Source: Xestospongia muta | Taxonomy: Eukaryota; Porifera; Demospongiae; Haplosclerida; Petrosiidae | DNA length: 64,000 nucleotides | Reading direction: 5' to 3' | Assembly (NCBI GenBank): GCA_963693285.1 | Contig: OY848928.1 | Coordinates: forward strand, 1,364,501-1,428,500 | Shown here: in pieces, positions 11,208 through 22,497 of the stretch | Layout: every line of letters begins with the position of its first letter | Numbering within the stretch: position 1 is the first letter of the stretch | The notes under the pieces: model-generated | Database searches by the model: none | The model's input: only the letters and a program-made list of their open reading frames with translations | Told to the model about the DNA's origin: nothing | Translations under genes and position numbers: made by a program

Positions 11208-12719
11208 ATGGAGGCCAAGCATCTTGTAGTAAGTAATCAATTAATATATCTTTTTAAAACTATAATTTATTTGAAGATCCAAGAGTGGTTGAAGGAAGTG
11301 TTTGCTGACACTCAAATACCAGACTATGAGGTGGATTCTGAGACAATTGATACACTGTATTTAATGGCTCAAAAATCTAAAGAAAGAGAACAACAAGTCA
11401 GTATTATGATTAAAGAGCTTGAACAGAAAGCACTAGATTATGATACAGAAGGTTGGAATAAACCAATGTCTTAATGCTTTGTTAACTGTATCTATTTATG
11501 TAGCCAATAGAATGGACTCTTTTTTGAAATGGGTGGGTATTTCATTGAAAGACCTCCCAACTCCAACACAGAGACACATCGAAGTATTAGCAGAGGCTGC
11601 ACTCACTCTACAAGTAATGGACAGCTCACCATCAAAGTAATTGTTATTCCAATCAGCATACTTCTTCCTAATGTAATGTCAGCCTAAATTTGCAACTTCA
11701 AGCTGCATAGTAGCATTTAGTAACGTTTAGATGTTCGTTGTTTTATAGTCTTTCTCTAGGAATGAGTACTTTTCTACGCAAGGAAGCTGCCTTGAAAACA
11801 GAGTTGCACCAACTAACACGGAAACTAACTCAAGTAGAGACAGCTATTGAAAAGGCTAAAAATGACAAGGACTACTTTATAAGGTAATTCTGATACTAAT
11901 TATATTCAATAAATAAATTACCAAATTCTGTCACCTGACTTGCTGTCCAATTAGATTCTGTCACATATTATCTCTTGTTGTTAACAGACTTTCTCAAGAA
12001 CTTGCTTTAGAAGCTAAGACTGCCACTCAAACTGGAGCTCAGAGAAAGAAAGAAGCAATCTTTCTTGAGCAAAAGTCACAACAATACAAGAAAGTAATTG
12101 CAAATCTGGAGGTGAACTTAGCAAACTATTGTCATAATTTCATTGGCCAATGTCTTTTCATATGCAGGCAGAACTAACTCAGAATGGTTTCAATCGAGAT
12201 ATTCAACACCAAGCATTACTACAGTGTTATCAAGTAAGTTGTATGTAGCATATGTAATTAATTTGTTTAATAAAGGCATAAAGAGTAGCCTTTAATTGAA
12301 CTTCAACTTTGTTATCTCAATATAACAATATTGTTTCCACTTATCTAACTCTCACTTGTAGCTTTAGGGAAAATTATCAGACTGTTTTTGATCCCAACAA
12401 CTACTTTTTATCTTTCCTAGGAGATTCAATCGCTAGAGAAACAGCTGCAGCCTTTGAAAGTGCAATTAGAGCACTTTACAGATCTACCTCCTGTAAGTAA
12501 CCACTTAAAAGTTCGACCTCTTCAAAAGAAACCATCACTTATTATCACTTCTTGGTAGGATCTGGAATTGACTAGATTGAAAGTTGAAGAAGCCAGACAG
12601 GAACTGGTCAGTCCAGTTATATCAAACCTTTTGTACTGTATTTCCATTTTCTTTGTATGCAGGCCAAATTAGAAAGTCAACTATCTCAAAATATTGACCT
12701 TATTCATGTTGAAAAGTAA
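11208..12719 (+). CDS. HAUS1: HAUS augmin-like complex subunit 1
   Basis: Nine exons were read by eye: 11208-11228, 11277-11451, 11504-11636, 11749-11883, 11988-12111, 12168-12233, 12421-12492, 12559-12606 and 12663-12719. They total 831 nt, or 276 residues; human HAUS1 has 278. The N-terminus IQEWLKEVFADTQIPDYEV aligns with the human AAWLKKIFGDHPIPQYEV region, followed by KELEQKALDYDTE and MDSFLKWVGISLKDLPTP. The rest is coiled coil (RLSQELALEAKTATQ, LEKQLQPLKVQLEHFTDLPP, RLKVEEARQEL). Augmin recruits gamma-tubulin to spindle microtubules for branching nucleation. Introns are 48-187 nt, including one of 52 nt with a weak GTTGGA donor. The polyA signal aataaa (12754-12759) lies 34 bp past the stop and only 5 bp before the stop codon of convergent CCDC87. 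Confidence 0.93.
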
Positions 12720-12736
12720 CATTAAAATACGAATGT

Positions 12737-12759
12737 TTTATTTCAAATTGATTAATAAA
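12737..12759. terminator. Interleaved polyadenylation signals of HAUS1 and CCDC87
   Basis: On the plus strand, aataaa at 12754-12759 serves HAUS1 (stop at 12719). On the minus strand, AATAAA (tttatt at 12737-12742) lies 21 bp past the CCDC87 stop (12764). Each signal lies beyond the other's, so the two mature 3' ends are expected to overlap as antisense sequence. Confidence 0.6.
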
Positions 12760-12763
12760 GCTA

Positions 12764-15700
12764 TTAACTCCTCACACCATTTTTCAATGGATCAGTTATT
12801 AAGCCATCATTTAAAACTTTAATAGCTGGTTGCAGAACTGTTTGACGTCGTTTCTGGTGTAAAAAGTAGAGGATTTCTGTACGATCCATACTCATTTTCT
12901 CCAAATAATTACGTCCCTATTAATAGAAATGCAAAAAGGAAAACAATATTATAATTATAATAAAATGGTATTGCTAGTCTGTGACACTGTTGCTGCAACA
13001 CTACAATGGACCTCTTATAATGAACTGTAAAAGGACGCTGGCTGTATTTAAAACATTGGTGCTTTTGTGGTACATATGTCTGTACATTGATGTTATGTTG
13101 ACTACATCATGAATGTACTACAATTATAAGTTACAATGGACATGTAATGTGGGCCATGTACGTTATGCTACCTTGTATGTCAAGATATTTCCATATTTGG
13201 ATAGTGCTTTTGCTAGTATAATTACTTGCTTGTCATAATTGTTAATTTCCTGAAATTAATGACAATGGAATTTGGGTAATGCATATGTTTGACAAACTTG
13301 CCTTATGTAATGCTGTTCTATTTTTTGCTTCTCTCAATCTTGAGATTGATGAAGGAGCTATGGTATGCAGAGAGGAGTATGAGAAGATTAGGTGAAAATT
13401 ATGCCAAATAATATTATAGATGTGGGTTAGTGTATAAACCAAGAACTGTACTATGTAAACTGATTGTATAAACAACCAACATTTGTAAAAATGTCTCGTT
13501 GGATCTGAGGCATGTTCTTCAAATGATTCCAATCTTTTTAGTGCCTTTTCTCTTTCTTCTATTGTTTCACAACATTGCTCCCACAGTTCTAGCACCTGTC
13601 GATTAAAAAACTTATGAATAAAAAGTTAAAAACAACAATTTAATATACGCCCACGCAATCATATTACTATATATGTAACCACGTGGTAGGCTACTGATAG
13701 CTTGTTCAGACGAGAAGATGAAATTGCTTTTGGAAGTCTTTGTTGCTTTATTATTCTTCGGTATCTGTCTACCTGGGTGCGTCCAAAGTGCAGTGATAAA
13801 AAGATGTCCTGAATTTGAAATTGATAACGTAGACTCGTCAGCCTGCCAGGCGTCATTGGAGGCAATGAGAGACGGTCTGACGGGGAAAAGTCTTGACAAT
13901 ACAGCTATCTCAGATTGTTGTGATATTTTCATTCTTGGAGAAAGAACTGGAATTTATTGGCTGTATGAAGTTGACGAAGAGCGCGTTCTCTGCGACATGC
14001 AGTCTGCAGGAGGAGGATGGATTGTTTTCGGTAAACGATTTAGAATATCTAACAACGAATTTTTCAGGACTTGGAGCGAGTATGTGAACGGATTTGGCGT
14101 TCTTGCTCAAGAATTCTGGCTTGGTTTAGACAATTTACATCGTTTGACGTCCTCACCAGAAGGTGCGCAGCTCCGTATTGAGCTGAATGGTGGAACTCAT
14201 TGGGTACAATTCGATAATTTCACAGTAGATGGACCAGAAACCAATTATGCTCTACATATATCTGGTTTTAGTGGAAACTTATTTAAGTTTGATCTTCATA
14301 ATGGAGCTCCATTTTCGACTGAAGACCACAACAGTGGTCCGACTTTGTGTCCAACAATCTCAAAAGTTGGATGGTGGTACAGGAATGAATATCCGTGTTA
14401 TACCTTCAATCCATTTAGCAAGATTGTTGATTGGCCAGTTAACGAAGGATATCAAGAATTCAGTTCAGCGGAGATAAAGCTAAGAATCAAGCGATATCCA
14501 TGCCCTTAATGTAACAATAACAATGTACAGTGTTTTCAGTTGAAATTTCATTATTCATCTCTCCTCATTATTGTATTATATTATTTTATGTGTATATTTT
14601 ACAACATCATTTAGTTAACCATTTCTCCCGCTATCATGTTTAATACATTTTGTTAATGAATAATGTCAACCTTATGATCACTTGGTTCTCTTAATATTAA
14701 TTCAATATTAATAATCACAAGTGAAGTGGCTATTGAGCAGCACAGGATGTGAATATTACATGAAATTAGTAGTTGGGTTAAAACTTAAGGTCTATGGTAT
14801 TTCTTATTGTAGTATGCATAATTTCCTGTGCCACACAAATAGCCACTGTCATCTTTTTACCTTTGGTATATGAAAAGAGAACTCTGGACGGCTATATTGA
14901 ATGGCTATAGCAATCCTTTCTTCTTGAGACACTTGTAGTCTTTGCCATACACTTTCTAGTCGCATCTGTAAAAAAATAAATAACTAAATTGGATCCGTGC
15001 CCTATTACTTGAATTACTGAAGGATCCTCTCCAGCAACAATGCCTGCAATAAAAAATAATGACTCTTAAGTTTAGCTTTTATTCCAATACCTTCACTTGT
15101 TGTTTCTTCAGGACCTCTACCTAATCCTCCAATCACTACTGTATTGATATTCCACAATCCAGGAGTGTAAGATGTTTTCTGTTGCAAGAGCTCTAGTCTC
15201 TTCCTTTCTTTAGCTCTACAATACAAATATCCACTATTATTTACAATTGTAACTTTCTTACAACAATTGCTCATTTAATTCTTTAAGTCTTTGTTTCTTA
15301 TCTTTCTCATGTTGCTCATCCTCAGAGTCACTTCCACTAGAATCGTACATATGATGGACAACACCAAGATAGTCAGAACCCTTAACAAAAGAAACTTGAA
15401 ATGAGTACAATCTGGACAAGATGTCATGTTTTACCTTGCTGGCAATGAACTTGAGGTAGTCTTCAGTTGATAGTGTAGTTTTCCACCATTTTGTCCATCC
15501 TTTCCCTCTATTGCTCCCAGAGGTTTGATTTTGGGACTGTGTATTCTTGTCAGCTTCATCAACACCAAATCTATAATAAGGAGAGTCAAAGAAGAGCATA
15601 AATTATGAGTTATATATTAATAGTGTTATTTGTAACTAACCCACTGAGCCATTCTCTTCGGCTGCTGTCTTGCCAAGGAGGAAACCCTGTATGTGAAACA

Positions 15701-18700
15701 AATTGATTAATGACTCTTCGGCTTTTCCGATGGCTAAGAGAACTTGAAGCATGAATTGAGGTCATATTGACATTGTGATTGAGGCATGGTTGCAATGCTG
15801 GGTCCTAGGGAATATCAAAGAATAAATATTTTAAATTATTAGGCAAAGATATTTTTCAGAAAGAGAATTAAATCAGCTGCTTAATATTCCAGCTGATCTA
15901 GGTTTGCTTGGGTTTGTCACTGTACAATAAACAATTTAACATAAGAGATTTTCAACACAAACTATTAATTAGTATTGTAACAATAAGCCAATATACAACA
16001 TTAGGTCCATCATTAAAACAAGGATTACAATTTTTTTACAACATGGAACATGTCTAAAGATAGCAATCACCCTATACAATGTACACTAGGAGGAGTTCTA
16101 GTACAGCTTTCAGTCTTTCATACCTTCTCAAAACTCAAGTGGTCTTTAGAAAATGTCTGAGCTAATTCCTTGTAGATCTCAATGATATCTTGACCCTCCT
16201 TTAAGTTAGCATCCAGCTGTTCTTGTGTTAGATCATCAAGCTACACAATGGTGATAAGATCTTAAGAACATTAACTAATAACATAATGAAGATAAGATCT
16301 TAAGAGCATTAACTAATAACATAATGAAGATAAGATCTTAAGAACATTGACTAATAACATAATGGAGATAAGATCTTAAGAGCATTAACTAATAACATAA
16401 TGGAGATAAGATCTTAAGAACATTGACTAATAACATAATGACATATTTTTCTTACATAAAGAAACCTCATTATAAAGGTCACCTCACATATTAAGACATG
16501 TACATAGTAACTTCTAATGAGGACAGTCAGTTAGATTGCATTTAGTATAACAATAAGAAACACAAGTACTGAAGTAAGCACATCATCTATGTAAATAGCT
16601 TCTCTACCAAAAACTGCACAATTTGTGATGTAGATATATTGTACTCACTTCTCCTGTTAATTCATTGTATATTGTCAGGTATGGCTGTAATCTGAGAGAG
16701 AACAAAGGTGATCGATCACTGACACGAATATCTGATGCTCTTACAATATCCTAAAATACAAGTATACATGCATGTGTAAAATGGATGTAACAAATTACCT
16801 TATTTGGAAGTATCATAGTTAAAGTATCAGGCTGAGGCTCGTTCCTTTTTGTTTGACATGGGTCTCTGTCTAGAATTGTTAATTGTGACTCTTGAGTTTG
16901 AGTGAATGACTGCTGAGTTTGTGATGGATCAGCTAATATCTCTTGTGATAATGGAATTGGTGTAGAAGATTGTAAGTGTGGTGGCCATTTAACTTGAGAT
17001 TCCTGTAATCTCTCCTCCATTATGACACTATCTTCATCACCATCTTTGTCAAAGACATAGTCTATTTCACTCATACTCTCTGAAGGCAATGTGTTACTAC
17101 TTGCTACTGAATGAAACCCTTGAGACTCATTCAAATTACTGACTGTGTCTGAAGGTACACCAGCTGCAGAGCTCTTTAGTGAGGCAGATCTGTGAGGAAA
17201 AGACAGACAATTGAACTTAAAAGTAGGAAACTAAATATATTTCAGAACTCACTCATAACTAAACTGAGGAATATCTAACATAGATGGTAGAGGAGGTGGT
17301 TCATCTGATGGTGCTTTCCAAGACACTTCTCTCAATGGATCAATTTTTGTTTGAGTAGTTTTCTCGTCTTTATCTGCAATCTCCTTTAATCGTTGCTTTT
17401 TCTTTAAACTGAGACCAGATATATGAGCCTATAGCATTAAAGTTCAATTACTGAACATACATACATGTACTTACTGCTAATAGAGGAGAAAGCTCTTCAG
17501 AATCCTCCTAAAGAATAGGACATATGTAGTTCTCATATACTCTATAAATACTGATGACTGGTATCTGATTTACAATACATACCTCAGTCTTAGCAGACAC
17601 TGAATGTATTTGTGTGATAACCTTTGGTTGACTGTTAGCTAGACTTTCAACATCTTCTCTTAGCATTTGTTCAGTGTACTCTCCCATTCTAAATTGAGAC
17701 AATATATACAAAAATAAGTAGTTAATGGTTTACCTAATTGTAAAACCAGTTGATTCATCTGGTTCCTCAGGTTTTACCAGTTGTATTCCCTACCACAAGA
17801 CACAAGATGACTATTTGTACCTGTAATGGCTACCAATACCTCAATAGCATCCACACTTAAAGGTCTAGTGAGACCTAGAAATTTTCGCCTTGCCTCCTCT
17901 GCTGTAAATGACAAAATGAATAAGTGATTTCTTATAATGATAACAATCTCTCACCTGATTTTTGACTTTTTCCTACAACTGGTTTCATGCCGAGTTCATG
18001 TAGAAGGTCCTCACCAGTTGACAGCTGAGGTTGTGAAGGGACTTTCTTCATCATCTATTATATTGCAGTCCAAGCTTAATAAAGTGATAAATAGTGTGGT
18101 CCAACTAACATGAGTTTGACATTTTCGATCAGCACTATTTGACTGTACTAATATGTTGTCTTCTTCTCTTGATGGTGAATCATCAACTTACAGAATATAA
18201 AATGATATACAATAGTTACATTGATGCTAATGGTACCTTGATTAGAAACAGTTGAAGTTTGACTACTGGCTACAGAAGACCTCATATCTTTTCTTTTTGT
18301 TATGTTAAGAAGACCTTTGGAATTAATCTAATCAGAAGAAATTAGTACTGTACATTTATATAGCTACATACTCTCACACTGACCTTTTCTACATAGCCAG
18401 GTGGCAGTTTTAACTTTGGTTGCTTTAAATTGATCTAATGTTTGCTAAAACTGTAAACAGTTTTAGTGAAAAGGCCAAATATTACCTCATCAAACTGGGG
18501 AAAATCACACATAACAGTTGAAGAGATGTTAGCATGAGACTGAGCAGAATATTGAGATGATATAGAGGTATTTCGGAGCTCAGCCAGTATTTCTCGTCTA
18601 ATTGATGGTACATTAAGTCTATAGTGAAGATACATAACGGTACTACCTCATATTGCAATTAACCTCTTATTAGCTTGAATAGTTAACTCTGCTCGAAGAC

Positions 18701-20211
18701 AACTCATCTTAGCTGACAGACTGAGCACTGACTCTGTGTTTAACTCTGTCAGAAAACACCCAGTTAGCATTACCTTGCAATAACATACACTTACTTGTTG
18801 CTTTAATTATGTAATTATAAAACAATGACTCTAATACAGTAGCTACCTGGACAAAGATACGCCTACAAAGAAGGCATAGAATGATTTAGGTTAATATGTA
18901 CCTGTGCAGTTCTTTGTTATTGGAAGATGTCTGGAGAAAGGCAAGAAATATTAACACCAAAACTATAACATTACATAGAAAGATACATTATAATCTGTTA
19001 ACTATCAATTCTATACTAAAAGTAGTTAAAATATTTGTTTATGTTTCATAGACTGGTATACATTAACAGTCTGTGTATATTTGTGTGCAAGTACTAACCA
19101 AGAATGGGTCATCTATTTGATATTGAATGATAGCAAACTGACTGGCCAATTCACCTATTAAAATTTGTGCCTAATACAATAAAATATTATTACACAGTGA
19201 ACTAGTAGTGGTATCTTTTTTACAAATGACTGTTGATCCTCAACAGTGACGCCTTTTATATCCTGATTTGGCTGTAGTCGTGGCAACAGTACTTCCAATA
19301 ATTGTGAGTAGTTAGAGGGTACAGCAGTAATAACTTCCTATATGAAGATAAAAGTTTGTGCTAAGAATTATGTCAAAAGTTACAACACTAGAACTCAATT
19401 AAATTATTATGTAATTTTAAAACAGTACAGTTAATTAGAAATCATGCAAAAGTTTCTTCATATCTATTCCTAATAGCTACCCTATATCCTCCTGGTCTGG
19501 TAGTGACTACATTACGTCATAAAGCATTGGCAGAGATATTGGGGGGGGCAGGGGGCTTGAGCCCCCCCCCCCCCCCCCCACTTTGCAAAGAAGGTAATCA
19601 GGCCTATATATGTGGGTGAGTGATAGTCAGTATAGTGTAAAAATGCTGCATTGTGTGAACTCTCTAGCAGCTGCAATTTCAATTTACACTAATTAATTAA
19701 TTCTACATATATATAATTTTTTTGACTAAGCCTCCCCACTTTTTGAGTGGTGTCTCTGCCTCTGTAAAGGCATGTGCTCTCTATTAACAATGATTAATAA
19801 GATATATTACATTGTATCAATAGACCTTATACATGTACTTACATTTAAAGGAATATGTTTGACTTGTATGATACCATTCTTTATATCTGAGTCTTCATTG
19901 TCAGTTGAGTCTATATACACTAATATAGATGTTATACCGTAATATTGCTGAACATACCATCTTCTGAGTCAGTATCAAACAAACTAGGTATATCTCCTGT
20001 TGGAAACAAGTAAGCACCAGCTGGTGCAGTCTGTGTTGTCTGAAAGTGAGAAAATGTATAAGAGAAGGAAAAGTAGTTACATGATAGAGTAACTCATTAT
20101 TAAACGCGTCAGATAAACACTGGCGAACAGTCCAAATGTTAAGGGTTAAAGAAAAGAGAGACAAACCTGACTGGTAAATGCAGTTGTTTCTGAAATTTGA
20201 ACTGCCGCCAT
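12764..20211 (-). CDS. CCDC87: Coiled-coil domain-containing protein 87, about 30 exons
   Basis: The gene runs from ATG at 20211 (MAAVQISETTAFTSQ) to the stop at 12764, through about 30 short exons totalling roughly 1,100 codons; human CCDC87 has 849. Landmarks matching human CCDC87 in order are: IRVSDRSPLFSLRLQPYLT then YNELTGE (about 16660-16750); IYKELAQTFSKDHLSFEK (about 16130-16190); WTKWWKTTLSTEDYLKFIASK (about 15430-15510) then GSDYLGVVHHMYDSS; PGLWNINTVV (about 15140-15180); VWQRLQVSQEERIAIAIQYS (about 14870-14970); LELWEQCCETIEEREKALKR then FEEHASDPTRHF (about 13500-13595); ILTYK|GRNYLEKM and TEILYFLHQKRR (last exon about 12764-12917). Exons upstream of 17200 are less conserved but splice in phase. 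The family is testis- and cilia-associated in vertebrates with poorly known function. One intron apparently uses a GC donor (AAG|gcaagt, about 13302). Another intron hosts an antisense FReD gene. Confidence 0.85.
13668..13717 (+). promoter_or_regulatory. TATA-like box and CACGTG palindrome upstream of the nested FReD gene
   Basis: A tatatatg run (13668-13675) and an 8-bp palindrome ccacgtgg (13679-13686, E-box core CACGTG) lie 43 and 32 bp upstream of the FReD start codon, inside a CCDC87 intron. They look like a compact independent promoter. Confidence 0.4.
13718..14509 (+). CDS. Secreted fibrinogen-related domain (FReD) protein, nested in a CCDC87 intron
   Basis: A single exon encodes 263 residues. 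The N-terminus is a clear signal peptide (KLLLEVFVALLFFGICLPGC, about residues 2-21). After a short Cys-containing linker (SDCCDI), a fibrinogen C-terminal domain runs to the end: GIYWLYEVDEERVLCDM, GGGWIVFGKRF, FRTWSEYVNGFGVLAQEFWL, GLDNLHRLTS, LRIELNGGTHWVQFDNF, FSTEDHNSG, VGWWYRNEYPCYTF and ending SSAEIKLRIKRYPCP. Such domains act as extracellular lectin-like or immune recognition modules (ficolin, angiopoietin, tenascin families). No collagen or coiled-coil region is present, so it is a minimal secreted FReD. The gene is antisense within the CCDC87 intron between the exons at about 13595 and 14870. Confidence 0.9.
   Translation: MKLLLEVFVALLFFGICLPGCVQSAVIKRCPEFEIDNVDSSACQASLEAMRDGLTGKSLDNTAISDCCDIFILGERTGIYWLYEVDEERVLCDMQSAGGGWIVFGKRFRISNNEFFRTWSEYVNGFGVLAQEFWLGLDNLHRLTSSPEGAQLRIELNGGTHWVQFDNFTVDGPETNYALHISGFSGNLFKFDLHNGAPFSTEDHNSGPTLCPTISKVGWWYRNEYPCYTFNPFSKIVDWPVNEGYQEFSSAEIKLRIKRYPCP
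16248..16440. repeat. 38-bp tandem repeat, 5 copies
   Basis: Five near-perfect copies of a 38-bp unit (gataagatcttaagaacatt followed by aactaataacataatg) lie in a CCDC87 intron. Each unit carries the palindrome taagatctta. No coding potential is seen. Confidence 0.9.
19529..19760. mobile_element. Candidate MITE-like element with GGCAGAGA terminal inverted repeats
   Basis: The segment starts ggcagagata and ends gtctctgcc, giving imperfect terminal inverted repeats with core GGCAGAGA over 232 bp. Just inside the left end is a G-run/C-run hairpin (gggggggg, then a run of about 18 C). Near the right end is cctccccacttttt. It has no ORF and lies in a CCDC87 intron. A target-site duplication is not obvious, so the call is tentative. 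Confidence 0.45.
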
Positions 20212-20397
20212 TTTTCTGATTGTGAGCTCCGCCCCTCAAGTAAATTTTTAGGGTGGTTAAATTTTAAATTTTTTTGAAAATTTTAAAGATCATAATTATA
20301 AGAGTGCTGATTTTGTGTGTACATTATACAGTACTATTAATGATAATGTAATTATAGTTCTGTGTGCATATTGTATGTCTGTAAAACTAATCATTAG

Positions 20398-22497
20398 TTA
20401 TTTCACTTTTTCCAGCAATGTTGGATGGTTCTCTAGCACCACTTTCAACAATCTTTCAATGTAACCATGAAGCCTGCTTTGATTTTCTTTGATACAATTA
20501 CATTCTGTACTCTTGGCTTTCATCTCAACTTCATGACGTACTAACTGTGACTCCATCAACTGACATTTCATTTTCATCTCTACCAACTCCTCTTTAGTCT
20601 CGCCGTGGTGACTCTTCTCATTGCTGTACAGACTCTTTAATTGCATTTCTGACTTCTTCACATCAATGAGCATTTTACGAGCTTCAGTCACATCACTGAG
20701 CCTCTTGTTACAATGACTTTGACTCTCCTTCAATTGTATCGACAGCTGCTCCATCTCTTGTTTGTACGTCTCAGCCATGTCCTCCAATTCTTGATGCTTG
20801 CTTAAAGCTTTAGAAAGCTCTTCTTTTATACTTTCGGTCTTCATTATAAAGCTCTCAGCAGTATTGGAAGCAATGCTATCTCCTGAGTACACCATCTTGA
20901 GTCTCTCAAGCTCGGTATTTGCCTCTAACTCTCTCTGTTCAAGCTCGTTTTTTAACTTTTTCTGAATAATAACTTCAGATTGAGTCATTTCTATTTGCTT
21001 CTTTAGACCAGCCAATTCCAACTCCATCTCATCAATAGTCTCCTTCATTTCGCTTACTTCAGCATTCAAATTTTTCTCTCGTTGTTCAGACTCAGTTAGC
21101 AACTTCTGTAAACAATCAATTTTGTTTTCTGCAGACAGGCACTTGTCCTTGAGGTGATGTACTTCTTCAAGAGCTTGGTCAGCTGCCTTTTGTAAATCTG
21201 CGTTAGCTTTAAGAAGAGATTCTTGAGCTTCACTTATACTTGACATTTTCACTTGTTCTACAAGTAATTTGTTCTCACTCTCCAAAGCATGGAATTGACT
21301 CTCAAATGACAGCTTTTCGGACGAATATTTTTCTTTAATTTCCTGAAGTGCTTGATCACTTTGACTACATTGACTTTGTAATAGATGAATTTGCTTGTAC
21401 AGATCGCAAAATTCTTCTACCTGAAAAATAGGATTCACTGCCTCATAAGAAGACATTTCAAGCTTTTCTTCAAGACTTTTGATTTTTTCCTGAGCATCAT
21501 ACAAGTCAGTTTTTACTTTCTCAGAGATCTCTTTTAATTCTTCATATCGACTTGTCAAATTCATCATTTCGCTGATACGAGTGCTTTCCAATTTCTCTGC
21601 CTCTACCAATTTAACTTGTAAACTATCATTGATCTCCTTCTCCTTTTGCAATTCAGCATTTTTCGACTCAATGATCTCCTTAACTTGAACACTTTTTAAC
21701 TCCTCAACTTCTTTCAATTTTGCTTGTAAGGACACATTTGTTTCCTTCTCCTTCTGCAACTGTTTGATAACTGTGTTTTTCTCGACATTTATATTTGTAA
21801 TCTCCTTAGTACGGGCATTACTTGACTCCTCAATATCTTCCATTTTAACAAGCAAACCTATACTTCTCTCTTTCTCTTTTCGTAACTCATTAACAGCATC
21901 ATCTTTCTCGGCACTCAATTTTTTCAATTTAGCTTGTAGATAGGTATTTTCTTCTTTCTCTAAATCCAATTCCTCCATTGCAGCATTTTTCTCCATATTC
22001 AATTCTTTAACTCGAGTATTTATATATATCTCAAGCTCATTAAACTGGGCAAGCACAGCACGCTTAGTTGTCTCTCTCTCCATGGTCATTTTTTCAATAG
22101 TAGCGTCTTTCTCTTTTATTTCTTGACCAAGTCGCTCCTCTAAACCATTGATCTGGTCTCGTAAATCATCAATCACACCTACAAGCTCTTCGTTCTCCTC
22201 TTTAGCTTCTGTTAGTTGCTGATGGTAGTCTGCTGTAGCGTCCTCCTCTTGTCTCACGAATTCATCGTCTTGAGAGACTGTTTCCGTGTGGGAAGGAGTG
22301 TTAAAAAATTGATTGTACACTCGTCGACCGAGAACAAATCCCAATGGCAGAATTGCAGGTATCAAGGACAGTACTATGTCAGCTCCAAGGCAAATATCTA
22401 TGGCTCCTCCAACACTTTCTGTTGCAGAAAGCATAAAATTAGTTAAGGTTCCTCCACCGACCCAACTGGGTTGGTTTTGAACAATGTTATAACTCAT
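20398..22497 (-). CDS. Membrane-anchored coiled-coil protein with a Rab11-FIP-like C-terminal motif, paralogue A
   Basis: This intronless frame encodes 699 residues from MSYNIVQNQPSW (ATG at 22497). The frame stays open upstream to 22626, but the CpG-rich sequence there is conserved with paralogue B as a promoter-like block and the protein similarity begins at MSYN, so the shorter start is preferred. A hydrophobic segment (about residues 36-58: ADIVLSLIPAILPLGFVLGR) looks like a membrane anchor. It is followed by an acidic linker and roughly 550 residues of continuous heptad-type coiled coil. The extreme C-terminus, LHGYIERLLKVVLENHPTLL, resembles the Rab11-binding domain of Rab11 family-interacting proteins (pattern YIDxxIxxIMExxPxIL). 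If so, it could tether Rab11 vesicles. The next gene upstream is a tandem paralogue. Confidence 0.7.
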   Translation of the reverse strand: MSYNIVQNQPSWVGGGTLTNFMLSATESVGGAIDICLGADIVLSLIPAILPLGFVLGRRVYNQFFNTPSHTETVSQDDEFVRQEEDATADYHQQLTEAKEENEELVGVIDDLRDQINGLEERLGQEIKEKDATIEKMTMERETTKRAVLAQFNELEIYINTRVKELNMEKNAAMEELDLEKEENTYLQAKLKKLSAEKDDAVNELRKEKERSIGLLVKMEDIEESSNARTKEITNINVEKNTVIKQLQKEKETNVSLQAKLKEVEELKSVQVKEIIESKNAELQKEKEINDSLQVKLVEAEKLESTRISEMMNLTSRYEELKEISEKVKTDLYDAQEKIKSLEEKLEMSSYEAVNPIFQVEEFCDLYKQIHLLQSQCSQSDQALQEIKEKYSSEKLSFESQFHALESENKLLVEQVKMSSISEAQESLLKANADLQKAADQALEEVHHLKDKCLSAENKIDCLQKLLTESEQREKNLNAEVSEMKETIDEMELELAGLKKQIEMTQSEVIIQKKLKNELEQRELEANTELERLKMVYSGDSIASNTAESFIMKTESIKEELSKALSKHQELEDMAETYKQEMEQLSIQLKESQSHCNKRLSDVTEARKMLIDVKKSEMQLKSLYSNEKSHHGETKEELVEMKMKCQLMESQLVRHEVEMKAKSTECNCIKENQSRLHGYIERLLKVVLENHPTLLEKVK

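Noticed and set aside
11129..11218. N-terminal extension of EIF2B5 (MASILTSLKVLLFLL...)
   Set aside because: It looks hydrophobic like a signal peptide but overlaps HAUS1 exon 1 and has no counterpart in eIF2B-epsilon; MSGPKEKG at 11128 is a better start for a cytosolic factor.
15375..15440. Continuous coding read-through KVKHDILSRLYSFQVSFVK in CCDC87
   Set aside because: The frame is open, but splicing out 54 nt (gtaaaaca to gttaag) restores the match SDYLGVVHHMY to the human TDFLHVIFQMH region, so it is read as a tiny intron.
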